Positions 51,241-58,311 of a stretch of 64,000 nucleotides of DNA are shown one piece after another. Positions within the stretch are counted from its first letter, which is position 1. Each line of letters starts with the position of its first letter. The translations under genes and the position numbers were made by a program. Where the stretch lies: NCBI GenBank assembly GCA_021776825.1, contig JAJFFG010000067.1, forward strand, positions 62,001 to 126,000. The letters are read 5' to 3'. The notes under the pieces are model-generated. The model did not search any database, was not told the origin of the DNA, and saw only the letters and a program-made list of their open reading frames with translations. The stretch comes from Planctomycetota bacterium. Its GTDB lineage: Bacteria > Planctomycetota > JAJSAM01 > JAJVHW01.

Positions 51241-52185
51241 TTAGCGGCGTCGGCGCCGACGGCGGGCGAGTTCCTCCGTCGAGAGGGCTCCGTCGTCGTC
51301 GCGATCCATGTGGTCGAAGATCAGGTCGAGGTCCGACAGTTCGGTGAGTTCGTCACCGTCGCGATCGATGGCGCGGGCCAGGTGCTCCGACAGCCGCTCC
51401 ACGTCGATCTCGCGATCGCCTTCCTCACGTTCGGGCAGCAGTGCGATCAGGTCGGCGATCGCAAACACACCCTCTTCGTCTGCGAGCAGTTCGGCCTGGA
51501 AGGAGGCCCATTCCTCGGCGGTGACATCGCCGCTCGCGTCCACGTCGGCGAGACGAGCGAGCAGCTTGCCGGCCTTCTTTGCGCGACGGCCCATGCGGAC
51601 ACGCGGGGCGTCCGCTTCGCCCTCGCCGGCTTCGGCGCCGTCGACGGCTCCGGCATCGTCGCCTTCGGCACCGGCCACGGCAGCGGTGTCCTCTTCGGCG
51701 TCGTCACCGGTGTCGCTGTCCTCGCCGTCGCTGTCCTCGCCGTCGGTCGCGGCGTCGTCCTCGTGCCGCTCCTTCGACTCCTGCGAACGCTCGTAGATGG
51801 CGTTCAGGTCGTCGGTGGTCACGGCGCCGTCGCCATCGCGATCGAGCACGCGGCCGAGGATCTCCTCGATCGACGGTGCATCCTCGGGACGCTCCGGCGC
51901 ATTCTCCGGCCTCGGGGGCAGGAGCGCGGCCAGCGCGGTCAGATCGACGACGCCCTCGGCGTCGACGGTCAGGCCCGCGAGGAACGAGTCCCACTCATCC
52001 TGGGTGACGTCGCGGTCCTCATCGACGTCGGCGAGCTTCAGCACGACCTTGCCGCCGAGCTTGCCCTTCTTTCCGTGCTGGCCCATCTTCCCGTGCTGGC
52101 CGTGCTTTCCGCGGTGTCCGGCGTCCGCCGTCGCGGCGAAGCCGGCCACGGCGAACATGGCCAGGGCGAGTCCGATCTTGCGCAT
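51241..52185 (-). CDS. Secreted EF-hand protein with acidic linker, 314 aa
   Basis: ATG 52185 has AGGAG at 6 nt. After a signal peptide (about 1-22) comes a His/Gly/Lys-rich stretch (GKHGQHGKMGQHGKKGK). Five EF-hand-like loops follow: D-E-D-R-D-V near 55, D-R-D-G-D-G (115), D-A-S-G-D-V near 216, D-R-D-G-D-E (274) and D-R-D-D-D-G (294). The protein is an internal duplication: blocks about 50-140 and 208-310 share L-A-D-V-D-x3-D-V-T-x2-E-W. A very acidic linker (about 140-190) separates them. It probably binds calcium outside the cytoplasm. Confidence 0.75.
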   Translation of the reverse strand: MRKIGLALAMFAVAGFAATADAGHRGKHGQHGKMGQHGKKGKLGGKVVLKLADVDEDRDVTQDEWDSFLAGLTVDAEGVVDLTALAALLPPRPENAPERPEDAPSIEEILGRVLDRDGDGAVTTDDLNAIYERSQESKERHEDDAATDGEDSDGEDSDTGDDAEEDTAAVAGAEGDDAGAVDGAEAGEGEADAPRVRMGRRAKKAGKLLARLADVDASGDVTAEEWASFQAELLADEEGVFAIADLIALLPEREEGDREIDVERLSEHLARAIDRDGDELTELSDLDLIFDHMDRDDDGALSTEELARRRRRRR

Positions 52186-52435
52186 GGTGATCTCCTGTTC
52201 TCGTGACCCCTCTGATGAGCAACGTAGGACGCAGTTCTTACGCGTTGCTGAAGGGGTTGAGAAATCGCGCTGGTGGACTCGACCGACAGCCGTCCGCACA
52301 CGCGCCCGATCCGAGGTGCGCCGTCCTCCCGAGTCCCCCGCGCCACCCCAGCGGGCGGGGCGGACCCCAAGAGGAAATCACGGCGTCCGCCCCTACGGGG
52401 TCTCCGCGAGGGCGACCGGCAACGGGTCGCGCGAC

Positions 52436-52441
52436 TACGAT
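52436..52441 (+). promoter_or_regulatory. -10 hexamer, leaderless start
   Basis: TACGAT, 7 nt spacer, ATG 52449. Confidence 0.6.
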
Positions 52442-52448
52442 CGGCGCC

Positions 52449-54689
52449 ATGATCGCCACGCTCACGCTCTGCCTCGGTCTCGCGCTTCCCGTCCCGCTTG
52501 CTGACATCGAGGCCGACCGCGCCGCGCTGCTCGCCGGCATCGAGACGCTCGAGCGCCACGGGGTGCCGGGCACGCTCTGCGTCTACGGCGACGACGCGTT
52601 CGCGGTGCTGACGGGCAACAAGAACCCCGAGCCGGTCGTGGCGGCGGCGCGCCACGGCAAAGGGCGCGTGGTCGCGATCGCGCACGGCTCGTATCTCAGC
52701 GGCAGCGCTGTCACGAACGCGAAGGGCGCGACATCGCGACTGATCGCGAACGCGCTGTCGTGGACCGCCGATCGGAAGGGACCACTCCGCGTTGCTGTGC
52801 TGGGTCGCGACGCGAAGCTCGCCGAGTCACTCCGCAAGGCCGGGCACGAGGTCACGCTCGGAGCGACGCTCCCGGCGAAGCCAGTGCCGCATGTGCTCGT
52901 CTGGCAGAGCGGCGAGGCCGATGCCGCCGAGCAGGCGCGTATCGCGGACTTCGTGAAGAAGGGTGGCGGGCTGCTCGCGGCACACTGCCCGTGGGGCTAC
53001 GAGCAGGTGAACGCGCGCCGCGGGCTGACGCTGCGCGAGAACCTGCCGGAGAACCGGGTCCTGAAAGACATGGGGCTCGTGCTGGCCGCTGGCTACGCCG
53101 ATGCGACGGAGCGTGGGAAGTACGCGGTCGCCAAGTCCCGGCCCGACGACGCGCACGCCGGGCGCGCGCTCCGCGCGATCGTGAAGGGTGAGAAGGGCTC
53201 CGGGAAGCTCGCGTATCTGGTCGAGAAGGCCATCCGCAACGTGCCGGACGACGAGACCACGTTCCGGCCGCGTCTCGAGAAGGCGCTGCGCGGCGTGCAG
53301 TCCGAAGCCGCGCCCGCCCCGAAGAACCCGCTCGGTCAGCGGGAGGCTCTCGTGCGGCTCGCCGTGACCACGAGGTCGGAGGAGTGGCGCGCCCTTGACC
53401 CCGACGACGTGGGTGCGTTCCCGGGCGCCGACGGCTTCCCTGGCGTGGTCCCGCGATCCGCGAAGCGAACGACGACCGAGCTCGTGCTCGACCCGGCCGT
53501 CCGCGGCTGGCAGTCGACGGGCCTCTACCTGGCGCCGGGAGAGGTGCTGACGATCCGCCGCACGTCGACGACCACCGGTGCTGCAGCGAAAGGGCCAGCA
53601 GCGAAAGGGGCTGCGACGAACGGCGCCGACTGGCGAGTCCGCATCGGCTGTCACAAGGACCGGCTCTGGGCGAAGCCCGTCTGGAAGCGCTGGCCGGAGA
53701 TCACCCACACCGTCGAGCTCGTGGACGGCACGACACGCGTGGCGACACCCTGGGGCGGGTCGGTCTACTTCGAGACGACGCGCGACGACGCGCAGCGCAC
53801 GACGGTCAGCGTGGCCGGCGCTGTGGCCGCGCCGCGGTACGTGCTCGGCGACGAGGCCAGCGCCGCCTCCTGGAACGAAAGCCGTCGCGCTCCCGGCCCG
53901 TGGGCCGAGCTCGAGGCGCGCCACATCGTGCTCTCGGTGCCGTCGAGCGTGATCCGCAAGCTGGACGATCCCGCGCCGATCCTCGAGTGGTGGGATCGCG
54001 TGCTGACGTCGCACTGCAAGCTGGCCTGCACGCCGTTGCCCGAGCGACGCGAGCGCTTCGTTCCCGACGTCCAGATCAGCGCCGGCTACATGCACGCCGG
54101 CTACCCGATGATGACGCACCTCGACGTCGTCCAGCCGAAGGACGGCCGCGCGCTCCCGCCGATCCTCGACCTCGAGGTCCGGGTGAAGGAGGGCGGCTGG
54201 GGCTACTTCCACGAGCTCGGCCACAACCGTCAGCGGAAGGTCTGGACGTTCGACGGCACGGGCGAGGTGACCGTCAACCTGTTCAGTCTGTTCTCGCACG
54301 AGACGATCTGCGGCATCACGCCGTGGGAGCACTCCTGGCTCGGCAACCAGAAGGGCACGGCCCTGAAGGCTCTGCGATCCGGCAAGGGCTTCCCCGACCT
54401 CGGCGCGGGCGGCCGACTCGTCATGTACGCCCAGTTGCAGAAGGCGTTCGGATGGGAGCCATTCCAGCGCGTGTTCACCGAGTGGGAAGCCGTCGGTCAG
54501 GACGCCTGGCCGAAGCCGAACCAGGACCGCATCGATCAGTGGATGCTGCGCATGTCCGCCGCCACGGGCCACGACCTGCGCGCCTTCTTCGATCTCTGGA
54601 AGCTGCCGCTGTCGGATGCCGCCCGCAACGACGAAGCAACTGCCAAGCTGTCGCCGTGGATGCCGGACCTCGCCGACCTCGAGAAGTAG
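52449..54689 (+). CDS. Peptidase M60-like secreted metallopeptidase, 746 aa
   Basis: ATG 52449 lies 7 nt after TACGAT. A short signal-like N-terminus is followed by an N-terminal alpha/beta domain (about 20-300, with VAIAHGSYLSG and GGGLLAAHCPWGY, glutamine-amidotransferase-like fold). An M60-like region (about 300-740) carries the zinc motif H-E-L-G-H (588-592) followed by Glu606, fitting HExxH-x(8-24)-E of the M60/enhancin family. Family members include mucin-degrading enzymes. The linker contains AAAKGPAAKGAATNG. Export is inferred; the signal is weak. Confidence 0.8.
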   Translation: MIATLTLCLGLALPVPLADIEADRAALLAGIETLERHGVPGTLCVYGDDAFAVLTGNKNPEPVVAAARHGKGRVVAIAHGSYLSGSAVTNAKGATSRLIANALSWTADRKGPLRVAVLGRDAKLAESLRKAGHEVTLGATLPAKPVPHVLVWQSGEADAAEQARIADFVKKGGGLLAAHCPWGYEQVNARRGLTLRENLPENRVLKDMGLVLAAGYADATERGKYAVAKSRPDDAHAGRALRAIVKGEKGSGKLAYLVEKAIRNVPDDETTFRPRLEKALRGVQSEAAPAPKNPLGQREALVRLAVTTRSEEWRALDPDDVGAFPGADGFPGVVPRSAKRTTTELVLDPAVRGWQSTGLYLAPGEVLTIRRTSTTTGAAAKGPAAKGAATNGADWRVRIGCHKDRLWAKPVWKRWPEITHTVELVDGTTRVATPWGGSVYFETTRDDAQRTTVSVAGAVAAPRYVLGDEASAASWNESRRAPGPWAELEARHIVLSVPSSVIRKLDDPAPILEWWDRVLTSHCKLACTPLPERRERFVPDVQISAGYMHAGYPMMTHLDVVQPKDGRALPPILDLEVRVKEGGWGYFHELGHNRQRKVWTFDGTGEVTVNLFSLFSHETICGITPWEHSWLGNQKGTALKALRSGKGFPDLGAGGRLVMYAQLQKAFGWEPFQRVFTEWEAVGQDAWPKPNQDRIDQWMLRMSAATGHDLRAFFDLWKLPLSDAARNDEATAKLSPWMPDLADLEK

Positions 54690-54760
54690 CCGGCCGAGAC
54701 GTTGACGCCCCGCCCCTAGGTGCTATCCATGTACCGAGATAACAACCAAGGAGCGTGGTG

Positions 54761-55039
54761 ATGCCCAAGCAGAGCGGTGATGAAGGTCGACGTACCGTCC
54801 AACGCGTCCAGACCGGAGTCCGCATCGAGAAGCGGCTCCTGAAGGTGCTCAAGGGTCTGGCGGAGATGCACGACATCACGCTCGGCGACCTGCTCGAGGG
54901 GATCGTGCTCCACGCGCTCGAGGGCAGGGCCCCGTTCAGCGAGAGTTCGCTCGAGCGCATCGGCGCACTGCGCGGCGTCTACGACCTCGACCTGACAGCA
55001 GCGGACAGCCACCGACTGACCGAGGGTCCCCGGAGCTGA
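54761..55039 (+). CDS. Conserved small DNA-binding-like protein, 92 aa
   Basis: ATG 54761 follows AAGGAG. The core VRIEKRLLKVLKGLAEMHDITLGDLLEGIVLHALEG resembles a widespread family of small bacterial proteins with a ribbon-helix-helix-like pattern, ending in DLDLTAADSHRLTEG. This is my recognition of the pattern, not a search. A DNA-binding role is possible but unproven. It stands alone after the peptidase gene. Confidence 0.6.
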   Translation: MPKQSGDEGRRTVQRVQTGVRIEKRLLKVLKGLAEMHDITLGDLLEGIVLHALEGRAPFSESSLERIGALRGVYDLDLTAADSHRLTEGPRS

Positions 55040-55129
55040 GCAGAGCGTTCGGCGAGCGCGAGCGAGGAGTTAGCTGGGGTAGTTGGGACGGTCGCGCGTT
55101 CTACGCGGGGTGCGGAGCGAGGCTTCGCA

Positions 55130-55552
55130 TCACGGAGCCCGGCCTCTGCCTCTCCGAACGGTCGCCGGGTCAGGAAGCGTCTGTTCGTGAACCGATCCGT
55201 CCTTGCGTATCCGCGCTAGGAACGGCGCGGGGCGCCCCTCCACGAACGTTCGCATGCGAGCGTGCGCGCGGATCGCGATCTCCGCCATGGTCCGAGCGGA
55301 CATGTTCCCGTTGCAGAACGAGAACATCCGCGCCTCGCTGCGCACGATCACTCGGATCTCCGGGTGCGTGTACGTGTGCGCCTTGTCCTTCTCCAGGACG
55401 ACCGAGCCACGGCGAGCGACTTCAGGAATCCAGACGTGGTCGTCGGTGCCGTCCTCGAAGTGCTCGTAGAACGGTAGCGCGTCGATACCGGCCGCTCTCA
55501 GGAGGCCAACGAGTTGGTACCGCCCTAGTCCCTCGTCAAGGAAGAGCCGCAC
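55130..55552 (-). CDS. PIN-like toxin, VapC45-like, 140 aa
   Basis: GTG 55552 lies 2 nt after the stop of the partner gene. The protein has a PIN-like acidic pattern: F-L-D-E-G at residues 4-8, E-H-F-E-D-G-T-D-D near 31, and V-V-L-E-K-D-K near 52. Length and order match M. tuberculosis VapC45 (about 138 aa), which pairs with a long DUF433/MerR-like VapB45. The predicted product is an RNase-type toxin. Organisation antitoxin-toxin with minimal gap supports a toxin-antitoxin operon. Confidence 0.65.
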   Translation of the reverse strand: MRLFLDEGLGRYQLVGLLRAAGIDALPFYEHFEDGTDDHVWIPEVARRGSVVLEKDKAHTYTHPEIRVIVRSEARMFSFCNGNMSARTMAEIAIRAHARMRTFVEGRPAPFLARIRKDGSVHEQTLPDPATVRRGRGRAP

Positions 55553-55554
55553 TG

Positions 55555-56295
55555 CTACGCCGCGGCTCGGGACTCACATCTGATCGCGTCCTCTACCTCC
55601 GCCGGTTGTCGAGCGTAGTCCTCTGCCAGCTCGACCACGGACTCCCCGGCCATGTAGCGCTCGTAGAGTGTGCGCGTGGCGATCCCACTCCCGCGGAGTG
55701 CAGGGCGCCCGAACGCGTAGCGTGGGTCAACCATGATGTGGGAGGGATGGTCGCTGAGACCCATCGACCGGATGAAGGGGTAGAGACGCCGCGCGATCCC
55801 ACCGGGGTCTCGATCGATCCTCGCAAGGTGCTCGTCGAGGAGCCCGCGGATCAAAGTCTGACCGCGCTCCGAGACGGAGACGATCTCACCCAAGTACCGA
55901 ACGAAGAGATGCGCGCCGTCGGTCATGAACTCCTCCCGGACCAGCGGGCGCTCCACCTGGAGTTCGTTCTCGACCCAGTCCAGTGCATCGCGGATGACGG
56001 GAATCTTCAGCCGATGGTGACGCCGCATACCCATCAGCACGTGCAGTTCAACGAGGTTGAAGAACGAGAGTAGCGCGGGGTCAGAAGTCTGAGCCGGCGC
56101 GACAAGGGGGCGGAACTTGGCGCGTTCGCCGGAGATCAGATGGTAGGGACGTCCTAGCGTCCACGAGCGAAGAGTCGCCGAGGGCATCCCCAGTATCTGC
56201 GCCGCCTCCGAGACCGAGTAGGCGGGGACCTCTCGGGGGTCCTCAACGTCGATCCAGCGACGAACGTAGTCGGTGAGGGCCTGGTCGCTCGACAT
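55555..56295 (-). CDS. VapB45-like antitoxin, HTH plus DUF433, 246 aa
   Basis: I start at ATG 56295 (MSSDQALTDYV). An N-terminal HTH-like segment (YSVSEAAQILGMPSATLRSWTLG, about 27-50) resembles MerR-type helix-turn-helix. A middle helical region and a C-terminal DUF433-like segment (about 185-240: HIMVDPRYAFGRPALRGSGIATRTLYERYMAGESVVELAEDY) follow. This is the domain order of VapB45-type antitoxins. It probably autorepresses the operon. Longer starts up to 56400 are open but unsupported. Confidence 0.65.
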   Translation of the reverse strand: MSSDQALTDYVRRWIDVEDPREVPAYSVSEAAQILGMPSATLRSWTLGRPYHLISGERAKFRPLVAPAQTSDPALLSFFNLVELHVLMGMRRHHRLKIPVIRDALDWVENELQVERPLVREEFMTDGAHLFVRYLGEIVSVSERGQTLIRGLLDEHLARIDRDPGGIARRLYPFIRSMGLSDHPSHIMVDPRYAFGRPALRGSGIATRTLYERYMAGESVVELAEDYARQPAEVEDAIRCESRAAA

Positions 56296-56528
56296 GCCGG
56301 TGTTCGCGCCTCCTCGCGCACAAGTGTGCCGGAAACTGGGCGAGCGACCAACGTGGATCAGCCCTAGAGCAAACCCTCTCCAGCAGGGGCAGATCTCCAT
56401 TATCGCATCCGACGCCCCCTGCGGAACGCACGACGCACAGGCGCTCGCAGAAGGCGGTGGAGTCGAGGGCGGACGCCGTGACCGGTGGGTCCGAGGTGCT
56501 CGTGGATGCGACCTGTGTCGAAGACTGA

Positions 56529-56630
56529 AGCCCTGCCCAAACTAACTAACTTCCGGCCTCAACTCGCGTCGGGGCGATCCGGAGTGCCATTCGAACTCGA
56601 GGCTGGAAGTTAGTTAGTTGGGGCAGGGCT
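56529..56630. repeat. 32-nt inverted repeat (30/32 match)
   Basis: Arms 56529-56560 and 56599-56630 pair through AACTAACTAACTTCC and its complement, with GCCCTGCCC ends and a 38-nt loop. The arms are less GC-rich than their surroundings. No transposase is near; it could be a MITE-like remnant, a structured RNA or a terminator. Confidence 0.8.
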
Positions 56631-56686
56631 TGGATGGTGCACAGAGGGCTTGGATGGTGCACAGTCCGGGCTTGGATGGTGCACAG
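56626..56686. repeat. 19-nt direct repeat, 3 copies
   Basis: Copies at 56626-56644, 56646-56664 and 56668-56686 of gggcttggatggtgcacag, with spacers of 1 and 3 nt. The first overlaps the end of the inverted repeat. Confidence 0.85.
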
Positions 56687-56755
56687 TCCCCCCGTCCGCG
56701 GCACGCGTGAACTGGCTGGCCGAACGCCCCGATCGCTGATCGCGTGGCGGCGCGA

Positions 56756-58006
56756 TCAATCCGGGCGCGCGCTCGGATCCTCGACGCGGCCCATGAAGAG
56801 GATCGTGTCGGTGCGGCGGTGGCGGACCAGGAGGAGGAACGGGCGATCGATGCGGACGTCGCGCGGACCGCCGAACGACTGTCCCGCACCGACGAACGAG
56901 ACGGACGTCACCGCGGCGGCGACCGTGCCTTCCTGATCGACGCGGATCGTGGCGGTCTGGCCGATGCTCGTGATCGCGGTGCGCGTCTTCGTCGCTCGCG
57001 AGAAGTTGGCCTTCTTCCGGTCGAACGCGCGCTTCATCCCCAGCGCCTCGAGCGTCTCTTGCAGTCCTATCCGCGACTCGATCTCGAACGAAGGGAAGTG
57101 GAGAACGATGTGCTCCGTCTGCAACGCAGCGAGTGCGTCGGCGAGTGCGTCCGGCGTGAGTGCGTCCTCGAAGCCGTTGAGGCCCGCCGTGCCCTTCGGC
57201 ATCAGCACGACCATCGACGCCTCGTCACCCCGGTACGGGATCTCGACCGTGAGCAGATCCTCGCTCTCGGCCACGCTGTACTCGCCCGTGTTGCTCATCA
57301 GCGGAACCGCGATCGCGCCGTCCGCGGACCAGAACACGCCGTCCTCGATCTCGTCGAACGGCCGTGCCCACTCGCCCTGGAAGTACGCGGCGTTGGTGAG
57401 CACGAAACCGCCCGGGAGGCGCAGGTCGTCGACTCGCAGAATCTCCGGGATCAGCCCACGTGTCTTCTCGAAGGCCCACGAGTTGATCCCGCGGACCGCT
57501 CCACGTGGATCGGACTCGAAGTCGGCCGATTCGGCGTGCGCGCCGAAGCGACGCTCGAGTGCTCGGCGGAAACCCGGCCGGAAGCGCGTCGTCACGTCAG
57601 CAAACACGCCGTTCGCGAGGTCGATCTGAACGCCGCCGTCGGGATCCGGAGCGAGTTTCGCCAGGGTGGACTGGAATGCGCGACGAAGGCGACGGCGCGG
57701 CAGTCGAAGGTGCAGCACCTTCGCCATCTCGCGACGCGTCGCGCCGGCGGCGCCTTCGGTCGCCGTTGCGAGCGCCGTCGTCAGGCTGATTGGCGAGAAT
57801 ATGAGGTTCCCAGGCTCGGCGCGGAGCCGGTCGTAGACGTCGAGGGCGAACGCGGTGTTGCCACGCACGACGGCCTTCGTGTCCGCCGCCGGTGCGCGCA
57901 CGGGCAGTACGTCGAAGCCCCCGTCGCTCGCGTCCGGCCCCCCGACCGCGGGCGAGACCGCCGCGACGGCGAGAAGTGCCCCGCACATCAGACTGGCTCG
58001 ATGCAT
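56756..58006 (-). CDS. Serpin, 416 aa
   Basis: ATG 58006 has GGGGAG upstream. The signal peptide (about 1-23) is followed by a full serpin fold (about 45-410): NLIFSPISLTTALA (helix B/s6B), FVLTNAAYFQGEW (s3A), the reactive-loop hinge E-G-T-V-A-A-A-V-T, and the C-terminal signature DRPFLLLVRHRRTDTILFMGRV. The small-residue hinge is what inhibitory serpins have. The scissile bond is uncertain; residues around Val-Gly-Ala-Gly suggest an elastase-like target. Bacterial serpins are uncommon and usually secreted. Probably inhibits an extracellular protease. Confidence 0.9.
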   Translation of the reverse strand: MHRASLMCGALLAVAAVSPAVGGPDASDGGFDVLPVRAPAADTKAVVRGNTAFALDVYDRLRAEPGNLIFSPISLTTALATATEGAAGATRREMAKVLHLRLPRRRLRRAFQSTLAKLAPDPDGGVQIDLANGVFADVTTRFRPGFRRALERRFGAHAESADFESDPRGAVRGINSWAFEKTRGLIPEILRVDDLRLPGGFVLTNAAYFQGEWARPFDEIEDGVFWSADGAIAVPLMSNTGEYSVAESEDLLTVEIPYRGDEASMVVLMPKGTAGLNGFEDALTPDALADALAALQTEHIVLHFPSFEIESRIGLQETLEALGMKRAFDRKKANFSRATKTRTAITSIGQTATIRVDQEGTVAAAVTSVSFVGAGQSFGGPRDVRIDRPFLLLVRHRRTDTILFMGRVEDPSARPD

Positions 58007-58311
58007 GCTCGTCTCCCCAGGCTCCTGCGCTCCCTCGGGCGCTGCTTCCATCGTAGTTGCGACTGGCACCCCCGCGAGGCGGAGCCCCGCACCGTCGTTC
58101 GGCCGCATCACGCGTTCGCCGTGTTCCGTGCGGAGGATGTTCTGGATCGACTCGCGGAGCTCGCGGCCTACGCCTCGCGATGCGTCGGAAGACGGGGACG
58201 TGGCGTGAGGGGCGACGAACTCCGAGGACTCGGTCGTGACTCCGTGTGCCCGGACGCAGAACGGGCCCCGTGACGCCGAGGCATCGCGGGGCCCGTGGGT
58301 ATCGAGACGGA
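58007..58311. other. Intergenic region upstream of serpin
   Basis: A 305-nt gap before the serpin start. It contains GGGGAG (serpin ribosome site) at one edge and the terminator at 58261-58296 at the other. I see no gene and no confident promoter. Confidence 0.5.
58261..58296 (-). terminator. Terminator hairpin
   Basis: A perfect 10-bp stem (ACGGGCCCCG with CGGGGCCCGT), 16-nt loop. It lies about 16 nt beyond the stop of the gene ending at 58312 on the minus strand. U-run is weak (ttctgcgt). Confidence 0.65.

Larger units (their letters stand above)
56296..56755. other. Repeat-rich intergenic region
   Basis: A 460-nt region between the antitoxin start and the serpin 3' end. It contains a GATAAT hexamer on the minus strand near 56398-56403, about 100 nt before the antitoxin start. 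It also holds a 32-nt inverted repeat (56529/56599) and three 19-nt direct repeats (56626-56686). I see no credible gene. Confidence 0.6.

Noticed and set aside
56529..56686. CRISPR array
   Set aside because: Only three copies, spacers of 1-3 nt, and no cas genes.
56614..56889. Small minus-strand ORF across the 19-nt repeats
   Set aside because: It merely translates the repeats and the serpin 3' end in a wrong frame; no start signal.
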